Below, piece by piece: positions 1 to 7,794 of a stretch of DNA of 64,000 nt. Positions within the stretch are counted from its first letter, which is position 1. Each line of letters opens with the position of its first letter. The notes below the pieces were generated by a model. It made no database searches, was not told the origin of the DNA, and saw only the letters and a program-made list of their open reading frames with translations. This DNA is from Rhizobium sp. FKY42 (lineage in GTDB: Bacteria > Pseudomonadota > Alphaproteobacteria > Rhizobiales > Rhizobiaceae), in assembly GCF_005222835.1 (NCBI RefSeq), contig NZ_STGA01000008.1, positions 62,001-126,000 on the forward strand. The letters run 5' to 3'. The translations under genes were made by a program, and so were the position numbers.

Positions 1-408
1 AAAGATCTCCACGTAGGTCTGAGCCAGCTTCGCCAAAAGCCAGTTGTGGGACAAGCGTGCGATACCAATCAGGAAGCCGAGAATTGTCGCGGTGATGATA
101 CCGAAGAACGCTACTTGCAGCGTATTCAGCAGACCCACCAGTAGGGCACGACCGTACGTCGAGTCGCTGTTGTATTGGATAGCCTGCTGCCCGATGTCGA
201 AACCTGCTCGCCCCTGCAGGAAGCCGAAACCAGATGCAATATTGGCTTTTTCGAGATTGTTGATCGTGTTCTGGGTGATAATCCAAACGAACAGGGCAAC
301 AGATGCCACTGTTACGACCTGGTAAAATATTCCGCGCGCTTGCGGGTCATAAATCAGCGAAGAAAAACTCTTTCGAGGTTTCCCTGAGCTGAGCGCGTCG
401 CCTGCCAT
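1..408 (-). CDS. aapQ: AapQ, general L-amino acid ABC transporter permease (5' part only)
   Basis: One of two inner-membrane permeases of the broad-specificity amino acid uptake system AapJQMP. Only the first 136 codons lie here; the rest runs off the left edge. The N-terminus has a polar stretch with a YDPQARG segment, then a hydrophobic helix (about residues 36-56), then a linker reaching the typical His/Glu/Gln permease core (ALLVGLLNTLQVAF and following). It lies downstream of aapJ on the same strand, separated by a 112-bp spacer holding a strong stem-loop. Identity rests on the sequence and on its position next to aapJ, the gene order known from Rhizobium leguminosarum. Confidence 0.9.
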   Translation of the reverse strand, partial: MAGDALSSGKPRKSFSSLIYDPQARGIFYQVVTVASVALFVWIITQNTINNLEKANIASGFGFLQGRAGFDIGQQAIQYNSDSTYGRALLVGLLNTLQVAFFGIITATILGFLIGIARLSHNWLLAKLAQTYVEIF

Positions 409-468
409 GGGTATTTTCCCTCTTACATGCTCTTTTGAGCTTTTTGCCCTTTACGGGAATTGTTTAAG

Positions 469-496
469 CCGAAGGCGGAGATGACCCCGCCTTCGG
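469..496 (-). terminator. Stem-loop between aapJ and aapQ
   Basis: A perfect 10-bp inverted repeat (arms 469-478 and 487-496, 8-nt loop) lies between aapJ and aapQ. On the minus strand it is not followed by a run of T, so it is more likely an mRNA-protecting or attenuating hairpin than a full terminator. Such a structure would let the binding protein be made in excess of the permeases, which is a common arrangement in ABC operons (inference). Confidence 0.6.
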
Positions 497-520
497 TATT
501 TGTTTCAATTTTTGTGCCAA

Positions 521-1543
521 CTAGCGAATCGGCGGTGCGTACTGGAGACCGCCCTTCGTCCAGAGCGCATTAATGCCGCGCTTGATCTTGAGCGGGCTGG
601 TCGGGCCGACGTTGCGTTCGAAGACTTCGCCGTAGTTACCAACCTGCTTGATGATGTTGTAAGCCCAATCGTTGGTAAGACCCAGATCCGTACCAATCTT
701 GGAGCCTTCTTCTGCGCCAAGCAGACGCTTGATGTCAGGTCCGCCGGACTTCTTCATGTCGTCGACGTTCTTGGACGTGATGCCGAATTCTTCAGCGCTC
801 ACCATTGCGTAGTGAACCCAGGAAACGACGTCGAACCACTGATCATCACCCTGGCGCACAGCCGGACCGAGGGGCTCCTTCGAAATAACTTCTGGAAGAA
901 CTTCGTTTTCATCCGGGTTCTTCAGCTTCAGGCGGATAGCGTACAGGCCGGACTGGTCGGTCGTGTAGACGTCGCAACGGCCGGAGTCGTAGGCGCTGGT
1001 TGCGTCAGCTTCCTTTTCGAAAACAACGGGGTTGTACTTCAGGTTGTTGGCCTTGAAGTAATCGGCGAGGTTCAATTCGGTTGTTGTACCCTGTTGCACG
1101 CAAACAGCGGCGCCGGACAGTTCGAGTGCAGACTTTACGTTCAGGCTCTTCTTAGCGAGGAAACCCTGGCCGTCATAGTAGTTGACGGTGCGGAAGTTGA
1201 AGCCGAGCGACGAGTCGCGGCTGATCGTCCATGTCGTGTTGCGAGTCAGCACATCAACTTCGCCCGACTGCAGCGCAGGGAAACGGTCCTTACTGGAGAG
1301 AGCAACGATCTTGAACTTTGTTGCATCGCCGAAAACGGCAGCGGCAATGCCTTTGCAGTAGTCAATATCGATACCCGACCATTCACCCTTGTCGTTCGGG
1401 CTGGAGAAGCCCGGGATACCCTGGCTACCGCCGCAGGTTACAAAGCCCTTGGCCTTCACATCGGCGAGCGTGGCAGCGGATGCAGCCGAGGCAGCGCCCA
1501 GGACTGCCGCGCCAATCGCGGCTGACAGAATTGTCTTTTTCAT
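521..1543 (-). CDS. aapJ: AapJ, periplasmic general L-amino acid binding protein
   Basis: Periplasmic solute receptor of the Aap ABC transporter, delivering a wide range of L-amino acids to AapQMP. The 340-residue protein begins with a clear Sec signal peptide (MKK start, hydrophobic core, cleavage near ASA-A at about residue 23). An SBP_bac_3 (extracellular solute-binding, family 3) fold follows. The start at 1543 is preceded by an AGG-type ribosome binding site; upstream in-frame codons would add an unlikely charged extension before the signal peptide. It opens the aapJQMP operon and is divergent from metC. In Rhizobium the family is known to respond to nitrogen control, but I do not see a convincing NtrC site here. 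Confidence 0.96.
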   Translation of the reverse strand: MKKTILSAAIGAAVLGAASAASAATLADVKAKGFVTCGGSQGIPGFSSPNDKGEWSGIDIDYCKGIAAAVFGDATKFKIVALSSKDRFPALQSGEVDVLTRNTTWTISRDSSLGFNFRTVNYYDGQGFLAKKSLNVKSALELSGAAVCVQQGTTTELNLADYFKANNLKYNPVVFEKEADATSAYDSGRCDVYTTDQSGLYAIRLKLKNPDENEVLPEVISKEPLGPAVRQGDDQWFDVVSWVHYAMVSAEEFGITSKNVDDMKKSGGPDIKRLLGAEEGSKIGTDLGLTNDWAYNIIKQVGNYGEVFERNVGPTSPLKIKRGINALWTKGGLQYAPPIR

Positions 1544-1880
1544 TTTCCCAACCTTTGTCTGTTTGTTTTTTAGCATATTTATCCCGTGCCAGAGCGCAGG
1601 ATCGGCTCGTAAGGCCTCCCGAAGCGAGCCGCGCCTATCACAGTCGGAAATCTTCGCGAGGGTCAAGTCTCACACTTTATATTAGCGCCTAAAATTCGAC
1701 AAATTTCGCTGGGCTGCTGATATATTAGGCTGGTTGTGCGTTTTTGCGCAGGCACTGCCTCTTATTCGGCCAGCATCCATCGCAATTTTGCATGACTTCA
1801 GTAAGCGTATTCGTATGTTGACGTGGCACCTGTGGATAGCGACAATGATGTGGCTATCATATTAGAAAGCTTCAGGTTTC
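1544..1880. promoter_or_regulatory. Divergent aapJ/metC intergenic region
   Basis: These 337 bp separate two divergent genes, so they must hold both promoters. I see an AT-rich patch with TAATATA near 1675-1685 that could serve as the aapJ -10 region. A small GC-capped palindrome, TGCG-N6-CGCA, lies near 1737-1751. No sigma-54 promoter with proper spacing was found and no riboswitch is recognisable. The region is otherwise featureless to me. Confidence 0.4.
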
Positions 1881-3071
1881 ATGAGTAGAAATAAAGCAGA
1901 ATCTGACACATTGGGTATTAGTACCCGGCTGGTTCATCTCGGAAATGACCCGCACAGTTTTCACGGCTTCGTTAATCCGCCGATCGTTCGCGGGTCGACA
2001 GTGCTGTTTCCTGACTGCGCGACGATGGAGAGTCGCAACCAGAAGTACACGTACGGAACCCGTGGAACTCCGACGACTGACGCTCTATGCGAGGCGTTGA
2101 ACGCGTTGGAAGGGGCTGCCGGGACGGTTCTCGTTGCCTCTGGCCTCGCGGCGATCACCGTTCCTTTCCTTGCATTTCTCTCTGCGGGAGATCATGCGCT
2201 CATTGTCGATTCCGTCTATGGACCGTGCCGTCATTTCTGCGACACGATGCTGAAGCGTCTGGGTATCGAGGTTGAATATTACGATCCTGAAATCGGCGCC
2301 GGCATTGAAGGGCTTATTCGACCGAACACGCGCCTGGTGCATACGGAGGCTCCAGCCTCGAACACCTTCGAGATGCAAGACATTCGCGCGATTTCGGATT
2401 CTGCCCATCGGCATCATTGCATCGTGACGATGGACAATACATGGGCAACGCCGCTCTATTTCCGTCCGCTGGATTTTGGGGTCGATGTGTCAATTCATGC
2501 GACGACCAAATATCCGTCTGGTCATTCCGATATCGTGATGGGTTCTGTATCTGCAAATGCAGCCGCCTGGCCTCGGCTCCTGGAGGCGCAGACCACACTC
2601 GGCATCTGCGGCGCACCTGAAGATTCCTATCTGATTCTGCGGGGCTTGCGCTCCATGGCGGTCAGGCTCGACCACCATCAGAACAGCGCGCTTTCTGTTG
2701 CACGTTGGCTTGAAAGCATGGATGCAGTCGAATGCGTTCTGCATCCTGGTCTCGAAAGTTTTCCGGGACACGAGATCTGGAAGCGTGATTTCAAGGGGGC
2801 GTCCGGTGTCTTTTCCTTTGTGCTGAAGGCGGCCACGCCCGATCGGTTCAAGCCAAAAGCCCATGCTTTTCTGAATGCCTTGTCCCTGTTCGGTCTTGGC
2901 TATTCCTGGGGAGGTTACGAGAGCCTGGCGCTGCATGTGAATCTCAACGACCGGACAATCCGAAAAGCGCCTTCGGCCGGACCTGTGATTCGTCTTCAGA
3001 TAGGCCTTGAAAACATCGAAGATCTGAAGAGGGACCTGGAAGTGGGGTTCAGAGCCGCAGCGGCGGTTTGA
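1881..3071 (+). CDS. metC: MetC, cystathionine beta-lyase
   Basis: PLP enzyme that splits cystathionine into homocysteine, pyruvate and ammonia in methionine synthesis (cytoplasm). The 396-residue protein has the Cys/Met metabolism PLP-dependent fold. The cofactor lysine is in HATTKYPSGHSD at residue 210, matching the position in E. coli MetC, and the YGTRGTPT phosphate-binding segment is near residue 58. The ATG at 1881 has only a weak ribosome binding site. It is divergent from aapJ and its stop codon directly abuts the end of the convergent monooxygenase gene. In Rhizobium leguminosarum the gene beside the aap operon is also metC. A close relative with cystathionine gamma-lyase activity is possible but less likely. 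Confidence 0.9.
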   Translation: MSRNKAESDTLGISTRLVHLGNDPHSFHGFVNPPIVRGSTVLFPDCATMESRNQKYTYGTRGTPTTDALCEALNALEGAAGTVLVASGLAAITVPFLAFLSAGDHALIVDSVYGPCRHFCDTMLKRLGIEVEYYDPEIGAGIEGLIRPNTRLVHTEAPASNTFEMQDIRAISDSAHRHHCIVTMDNTWATPLYFRPLDFGVDVSIHATTKYPSGHSDIVMGSVSANAAAWPRLLEAQTTLGICGAPEDSYLILRGLRSMAVRLDHHQNSALSVARWLESMDAVECVLHPGLESFPGHEIWKRDFKGASGVFSFVLKAATPDRFKPKAHAFLNALSLFGLGYSWGGYESLALHVNLNDRTIRKAPSAGPVIRLQIGLENIEDLKRDLEVGFRAAAAV

Positions 3072-4229
3072 TCAGGCGCCGTAGCCGTAAAGCCAATCAA
3101 GGTCTGCCGCCAGTGATTGCGGCGGACGCAACGACAGGACCAGGTCCCGTCCAAGCCGAATCGGTCCGCTGGCATGGTAGACGAAACGATTGAAGTCACC
3201 CCGTGCCTTTACTTTCGCAGCACGTCGCTTGCGGGAACCCTCGAATTGGCTCAGGGCTGATGCAAGCGGCAGCGTTGTCGCCGCTTGCGCCAGTTCCCAC
3301 GCATCTTCGATGGCCATGGCAGCGCCTTGCGCCGCAAACGGCATCATCGCGTGCGCCGCATCACCGATCAGAACTTTCGAGACGTGATCGGTCCAAGCGC
3401 CGTCGCCCAGTTGATAGAGGGGCCAGAAACGTGGATCTTCTGCTGTTGTCAAAAGGTGCCGGAAAGCTGGATGCCACTCCTTGAACTCTGCCAACAAAAG
3501 CTTCTTTTGATCGGGCGTTGAGTGAGCGCTCCAGGTGTGACCAGGCGAGACGCCAGCGGCAATGGCAACAATGTTGAACTGCTGAACCTCACGAAGCGGA
3601 TAGCATACGGCATGAGCCGAACGCCCAAGGAAAGCCTGCACGCTTCTCTTGTCGATAAAATCCGGTGCTTCTGAGTAGGGAATGGTAAAGCGCCACGCGA
3701 TATTGCCGGAAAAGTCTGGCTCCGGCGATTTGTCGATCGTATCGCGCACAGCAGACCAGACGCCATCAGCGCCGATAATGAGATCGGCATTCATTCCAAT
3801 CACATCGCATATTTGTTTCGCAACGGCTCCATCAATGCGGTTGCCGAGGTAGATTGTGCAGTTTTCCTGAGCATTGCAGGCATCGCGAAGAGCATTCTGC
3901 AAGGTGGATCGATGCAACACGCCATAAGGCGCCTTCCATCTCTGACGAGCGGATTGACCGACGGGGACCTGCCCCAGCAATCTCAATGTCTTTCCGGAGT
4001 TCAGCGACACTCGATCCGGCTCAGTCCACACCGTTTCCAGTTCCGGCAAGATACCCAGCCGATCCAGTATGCGCGATGCGTTCGGCGATATCTGAAGCCC
4101 GGCTCCAACTTCTGCCAGATATGGTGCCTGTTCAAGCACGTGTACATGAACGCCGCGCCGTGCAAGCGCGAGCGCCGCAGTCAGGCCAGCCATGCCAGCA
4201 CCAATGATTGCGGCGGTCTTTATAGTCAT
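3072..4229 (-). CDS. FAD-dependent aromatic-ring monooxygenase (salicylate hydroxylase / UbiH-like)
   Basis: Group A flavoprotein hydroxylase of 385 residues. The three family signatures are present: the N-terminal GxGxxG Rossmann motif at residues 10-15, the DG motif in GADGVW near residues 153-158, and the GD motif in LIGDAAHAMMPFAAQG from about residue 288. Substrate cannot be told from sequence. Rhizobial relatives are usually annotated as salicylate hydroxylase, but the family also includes ubiquinone hydroxylases. It lies downstream of a small zinc-ribbon gene on the same strand (14 bp apart), so the two probably share an mRNA. Its stop codon is immediately next to the metC stop with no spacer. 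Confidence 0.85.
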   Translation of the reverse strand: MTIKTAAIIGAGMAGLTAALALARRGVHVHVLEQAPYLAEVGAGLQISPNASRILDRLGILPELETVWTEPDRVSLNSGKTLRLLGQVPVGQSARQRWKAPYGVLHRSTLQNALRDACNAQENCTIYLGNRIDGAVAKQICDVIGMNADLIIGADGVWSAVRDTIDKSPEPDFSGNIAWRFTIPYSEAPDFIDKRSVQAFLGRSAHAVCYPLREVQQFNIVAIAAGVSPGHTWSAHSTPDQKKLLLAEFKEWHPAFRHLLTTAEDPRFWPLYQLGDGAWTDHVSKVLIGDAAHAMMPFAAQGAAMAIEDAWELAQAATTLPLASALSQFEGSRKRRAAKVKARGDFNRFVYHASGPIRLGRDLVLSLRPPQSLAADLDWLYGYGA

Positions 4230-4243
4230 GGGTTCTGCTAAAG

Positions 4244-4489
4244 TCAGGCTGCCTTGACGTGGAACACGCAGCCAGCGGGGATCGTTTCGCCGGATTTCAG
4301 GGACGAGTTATAGCGATAAAGTGTAGAACAATACGAACATACCTTTTCGTTCTCATCGCCCATGTCGATATAGATATGCGGATGATCGAACGGCACATTA
4401 GCGCCCGTGCACATGAATTCCTTCACGCCCACTTCAATGACCCGATGCCCGCCGTCGTTCTGGAAATGAGGGATACCGTGACCGGCCAT
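4244..4489 (-). CDS. Zinc-finger (zf-CHCC, NDUFS6-like) small protein
   Basis: 81-residue protein with a Cys/His metal-binding pattern: Cys27, His36, then a Cys-x2-Cys pair at 51 and 54. This matches the zf-CHCC family shared with the NDUFS6 accessory subunit of respiratory complex I, so a role near complex I is possible (inference from family). The start at 4489 is chosen because GGAG lies seven bases upstream; a TTG 12 bases further out lacks that support. It is the first gene of a two-gene minus-strand unit with the flavin monooxygenase. Confidence 0.8.
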   Translation of the reverse strand: MAGHGIPHFQNDGGHRVIEVGVKEFMCTGANVPFDHPHIYIDMGDENEKVCSYCSTLYRYNSSLKSGETIPAGCVFHVKAA

Positions 4490-4642
4490 GATAGTCTCCA
4501 ACGTCTTTCTGTTGCCGGGACATTATCCATGCCGCAGCAGATTGTGTAGAGGGAAAGCCTTATTGAGCTTAAATTCCTGTGTCCTCTCTTGGAATTGACA
4601 GGTATTTGCGCCTATGTTCCGGCCCCAATAGGAAATTTCTTG

Positions 4643-5422
4643 ATGAACCTCAATACACCCAGCTTTACCCGCTTTTCGCATGACGGTCTTTCGATAGCCT
4701 ATTTCGATGAGGGGCCGCATGATGCGGAGACCGTGATTCTCATTCATGGCTTTGCTTCGAGTGCGAATGTGAACTGGGTTTATCCTGGATGGCTGAAGAC
4801 CCTCGAGGAGGCGGGCTACCGAGTGATCGCACTGGACAATCGCGGCCATGGCGCCAGTGACAAGCCGCTCGATCCGGAGGCCTATCGCCCCTGGATCATG
4901 GCGACTGATGCGGTTGCTCTTCTTGATCACCTCGAAATCGAAGCGGCTCATTTCATGGGCTATTCGATGGGTGCCCGGATCTCGACCTTCGCTGCGCTTA
5001 ATCATCAGCCGAGACTGAAATCCCTGGTGCTTGGCGGCCTCGGGATCGGATTAACGGATGGCGTGGGAGATTGGGATCCCATTGCCGATGCATTGCTTGC
5101 GCCCGAACCCGATGCGATCACGCATGAACGTGGTAAGATGTTTCGTGCGTTTGCCGATCAGACAAAGAGTGACCGAACAGCGCTTGCTTCCTGTATCAGA
5201 GGATCGCGAGACCTTGTCGATAGGGCCGCCGTGGCGTCGATCAAGGTGCCAACGCTCATCGGGGTGGGGACCAAGGATGATATTGCCGGTTCGCCACACG
5301 AGCTAGCCGATCTGATGCCGAATGCGCGGGCGCTCGATATTCCCAACCGGGATCATATGCTTGCCGTCGGCGACCGCATCTTCAAAGCTGCGGTGCTTGA
5401 TTTCTATAAAGAGATCGGGTGA
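4643..5422 (+). CDS. Alpha/beta-fold hydrolase
   Basis: Serine hydrolase of 259 residues with the full catalytic set. The nucleophile elbow GYSMG has Ser108, the acid is probably Asp212 in GTKDD, and the histidine is His238 in NRDHML. The oxyanion-hole segment HGFASS is at residues 35-40. No signal peptide, so cytoplasmic. The substrate is unknown; relatives include esterases, C-C bond hydrolases and lactonases. The ATG at 4643 has AGGA upstream. An earlier TTG at 4589 would add 18 residues with no ribosome binding site. Divergent from the zinc-finger gene. Confidence 0.85.
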   Translation: MNLNTPSFTRFSHDGLSIAYFDEGPHDAETVILIHGFASSANVNWVYPGWLKTLEEAGYRVIALDNRGHGASDKPLDPEAYRPWIMATDAVALLDHLEIEAAHFMGYSMGARISTFAALNHQPRLKSLVLGGLGIGLTDGVGDWDPIADALLAPEPDAITHERGKMFRAFADQTKSDRTALASCIRGSRDLVDRAAVASIKVPTLIGVGTKDDIAGSPHELADLMPNARALDIPNRDHMLAVGDRIFKAAVLDFYKEIG

Positions 5423-5496
5423 AGGCCGTAATGGCCTTGGGTGGTTTTCTTACCCGATATTCTATATAGTAGATCCATCGATAGGGGTTGGCTCAC

Positions 5497-6321
5497 ATGG
5501 TTGCTCTCACTGAAATCCGCTCAAACGACCAGGTCGCCTCGGTAGATCCCATCTGGGACACCCTGAAGTCTGAAGCAGCCATCGCGGCGGAGCGTGACCC
5601 TCTTCTGGCGGCCTTTATTTATTCGACCGTGCTGAACCACCGCACGCTGGAAGAATGCGTTATTCACCGCATCTGCGAGCGGCTGGACCATGCCGACGTC
5701 AAGGCCGTTCTTCTGCGTCAGACCTTCGAGGAAATGATGCTGGATTGGCCTGAATGGGGCTCCATCGTGCGCGTCGATATTCAAGCCTATTACGATCGAG
5801 ATCCGGCGTGCACGCGGTTTCTTGAGCCGGTTCTCTATTTCAAAGGATTTCATGCGATCCAGACCCACAGGCTGGCGCATTGGTTGTTGAGGCGAGACCG
5901 TCGCGACTTCGCGCTTTACCTCCAGAGCCGGGCTTCCAGTATTTTCCAGACTGATATCAACCCGGCCGCGCGCATCGGCAAGGGAATTTTCCTTGATCAT
6001 GCCACGGGGCTTGTGGTCGGCGAGACTGCTGTGATCGGCGACAATGTCTCGATCCTTCACGGGGTGACGCTGGGTGGAACGGGGAAGGAAGGTGCGGACC
6101 GCCATCCAAAGATCCGGCACGGCGTTCTGATTGGCGCAGGCGCAAAAATCCTCGGCAATATCGAGGTCGGGAATTGCTCTCGTGTCGCTGCGGGATCAGT
6201 CGTTCTGAAATCGGTTCCGGCCAATTCTACCGTCGCTGGCGTGCCTGCCAAGGTGGTGGGGGAGGCGGGTTGCTCCGAACCGTCCCGAGTGATGAACCAG
6301 ATGCTATCTGGTGAGGACTAG
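5497..6321 (+). CDS. cysE: CysE, serine O-acetyltransferase
   Basis: Transfers acetyl from acetyl-CoA to L-serine, the committed step to cysteine. The 274-residue protein (E. coli CysE has 273) has the N-terminal helical SATase domain followed by a left-handed beta helix of hexapeptide repeats. The active-site segment DHATGLVVGETA lies near residue 170, and LHGVTLGGTGK follows. The start is the ATG at 5497, with AGGGG upstream, in preference to a TTG nine bases earlier. A very AT-rich TATATAG stretch around 5462-5468 may be the -10 region. Functionally it links to metC upstream and cysI at the far end of the window, but they are not in one operon. Confidence 0.96.
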   Translation: MVALTEIRSNDQVASVDPIWDTLKSEAAIAAERDPLLAAFIYSTVLNHRTLEECVIHRICERLDHADVKAVLLRQTFEEMMLDWPEWGSIVRVDIQAYYDRDPACTRFLEPVLYFKGFHAIQTHRLAHWLLRRDRRDFALYLQSRASSIFQTDINPAARIGKGIFLDHATGLVVGETAVIGDNVSILHGVTLGGTGKEGADRHPKIRHGVLIGAGAKILGNIEVGNCSRVAAGSVVLKSVPANSTVAGVPAKVVGEAGCSEPSRVMNQMLSGED

Positions 6322-6412
6322 GATCTCTGCCGGTGAACGGAACTGTCTTTACTTTCGTCGGTTTCCCGTGCCAAAAGCCCGCAGCCTTAATGAACACGAC
6401 GGAGAATGACCG

Positions 6413-6616
6413 GTGAAAGCTGACGAAATCAAGAAACTCGACGCCTACTTCAAGCGGGTCTTCAACCCCTCCATGTCGGTCAAGGCGCGCCCGCGCAAGG
6501 ATGACTCAGCTGAAGTCTATGCGGGTGACGAGTTTCTTGGTGTGGTCTATGTCGATGATGAAGACGATGACCGCTCCTATAATTTCTCGATGGCGATCCT
6601 CGACGTCGATCTTTGA
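6413..6616 (+). CDS. DUF3126 family small protein
   Basis: 67-residue acidic protein of the DUF3126 family, conserved among rhizobia and relatives, of unknown function. It starts at GTG 6413 with GGAG about eight bases upstream. The sequence is compact, with an acidic VYVDDEDDDRSYNFS stretch in the C-terminal half and no membrane segment. It follows cysE by 91 bp on the same strand and may be cotranscribed; a strong terminator follows at 6713. Confidence 0.75.
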   Translation: MKADEIKKLDAYFKRVFNPSMSVKARPRKDDSAEVYAGDEFLGVVYVDDEDDDRSYNFSMAILDVDL

Positions 6617-6712
6617 TGCGGCGTTGATTCGAGTTTGACTGAGGACCAAATTGCTTCCCGTCCCTGGGTTGAATTTAATTTCTAGTCATACTTATCCTAG
6701 GTGGAGACTGCG

Positions 6713-6739
6713 GCGGGCATCAATGCCCGCTCTTTTTTT
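6713..6739 (+). terminator. Rho-independent terminator after the DUF3126 gene
   Basis: An 8-bp perfect GC-rich stem (arms 6713-6720 and 6723-6730, 2-nt spacing in the sequence) is followed within two bases by seven T residues. It ends the cysE/DUF3126 transcript about 100 bases after the stop codon and isolates it from the phasin gene. Confidence 0.85.
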
Positions 6740-6756
6740 GCTCTTAGGGCTCTCAT

Positions 6757-6770
6757 TTCGCATCTGCGAA
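6757..6770. promoter_or_regulatory. TTCGCA-TC-TGCGAA palindrome upstream of the phasin gene
   Basis: A perfect 6-bp inverted repeat around a 2-bp centre lies about 10 bp upstream of a TTGACT hexamer at 6781 and 70 bp before the phasin start. It has the shape of a dimeric repressor or activator site. Regulation by a PhaR/AniA-type protein is a guess from the downstream gene. Confidence 0.35.
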
Positions 6771-6839
6771 GAGTTTTGCCTTGACTTTTGCAGTGCAGAA
6801 TAATTCACTTTGGGCTCAATTCATTGAAGGAGGTGGGAA

Positions 6840-7190
6840 ATGTTGAATATCGAAGAAGCCAATCGTAAGAGCAAGGAAGCTGTCGATGGCGTTTTGAAGA
6901 GCTATTCCGAGGTTGCGAAGGGTTGGCAGGCGATCGCGACGGAGACGGGCGAGTTTTCGCGCAAATACGTGCAGGACGCGACATCCTATTTTGAGCAGTT
7001 GATCGGCGTCCGCACCATCGAAGCAGCTCTCGAGTTGCAGACCAACTTCGCGAAGTCCTCCTATGAGACGGCTGTAGCGCAAACCAGCAAGTTGGCTGAA
7101 CTCTATTCCGAACTGGGCAAGACACTCGTAAAGCCATTGGAAGCGGTGGCAAGCCAATCAACATCCGTCTTTACAAAGTCGACCCTGTAA
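6840..7190 (+). CDS. Phasin family protein
   Basis: Small 116-residue amphipathic helical protein of the phasin family, which coats polyhydroxyalkanoate granules and limits their coalescence. It has no signal peptide and no strong membrane helix; heptad-like patterns run through most of the length (NRKSKEAVDGVLKSY, then ELQTNFAKSSYETAV). The ATG at 6840 has an excellent ribosome binding site (AAGGAGGTG). Transcription appears independent: a terminator precedes it and another follows the stop. The gene lies away from any visible pha synthesis gene. Confidence 0.85.
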   Translation: MLNIEEANRKSKEAVDGVLKSYSEVAKGWQAIATETGEFSRKYVQDATSYFEQLIGVRTIEAALELQTNFAKSSYETAVAQTSKLAELYSELGKTLVKPLEAVASQSTSVFTKSTL

Positions 7191-7218
7191 TCGGATCGAG
7201 TGAATCATACCTATTATG

Positions 7219-7247
7219 GCCGTCGCGACACTTCGCGGCGGCTTTTT
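7219..7247 (+). terminator. Rho-independent terminator after the phasin gene
   Basis: A 10-bp stem with one G-T wobble (arms 7219-7228 and 7233-7242, 4-nt loop) is followed directly by five T residues. It makes the phasin gene monocistronic. Confidence 0.85.
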
Positions 7248-7431
7248 CGTTTGTGCTCAGGTCTGGGCAAGCCAGTTTTGGAATAGTGCACAGATCGGGT
7301 CGAGGAATAGTGATTGCATGGGATTTCAGGGGGCTTAAAATCCCGACACGGCGAACTAAATATGTAAGACTGATGTCTGGTTTCGATGAACGATACGCCT
7401 GAATTCGCCAGACAATGGGGAAGAATGAAAG

Positions 7432-7785
7432 ATGATCGCAAAGCCGATCTTGATGCAGGACGATGGAAACGAAGACGGTAATCGGGCCAATCGCGGCACG
7501 TCTGTTATCACGCGTACCCAACCCAAAACGAAGCGTCCCAATCTGTACCGCGTTCTATTGCTGAATGACGATTACACGCCAATGGATTTCGTCATCCACA
7601 TTCTGGAGCGATTTTTCCAGAAAGACCGTGAAGCGGCCACTCGCATCATGCTGCATGTTCACAATCACGGTGTGGGCGAATGTGGTGTCTTTACATATGA
7701 GGTTGCTGAGACGAAGGTAAGCCAAGTCATGGATTTTGCCCGCCAGCACCAGCACCCGCTGCAATGTGTCATGGAAAAGAAATGA
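7432..7785 (+). CDS. clpS: ClpS, ATP-dependent Clp protease adaptor
   Basis: Adaptor that recognises N-degron substrates and hands them to ClpA for degradation by ClpP. The 117-residue protein has a flexible N-terminal tail (about 35 residues) followed by the folded core. The core has the substrate-pocket segment [10 protein letters not shown] near residues 45-54 and a His-containing HVHNHG stretch. Gene order clpS-clpA with a 9-bp gap is the standard arrangement and predicts coupled expression. Start ATG 7432; a methionine at codon 8 is a possible alternative. Confidence 0.95.
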   Translation: MIAKPILMQDDGNEDGNRANRGTSVITRTQPKTKRPNLYRVLLLNDDYTPMDFVIHILERFFQKDREAATRIMLHVHNHGVGECGVFTYEVAETKVSQVMDFARQHQHPLQCVMEKK

Positions 7786-7794
7786 GGAACCCAC

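Noticed and set aside
1824-1840. TGGCAC motif upstream of metC as a sigma-54 promoter
   Set aside because: The required GC doublet is not at the right distance (12 bp rather than 10 between GG and GC) and no TTGC follows.
6617-6740. Possible small RNA ending at the terminator at 6713-6739
   Set aside because: No promoter with good spacing could be found, and the terminator is adequately explained by the DUF3126 transcript.
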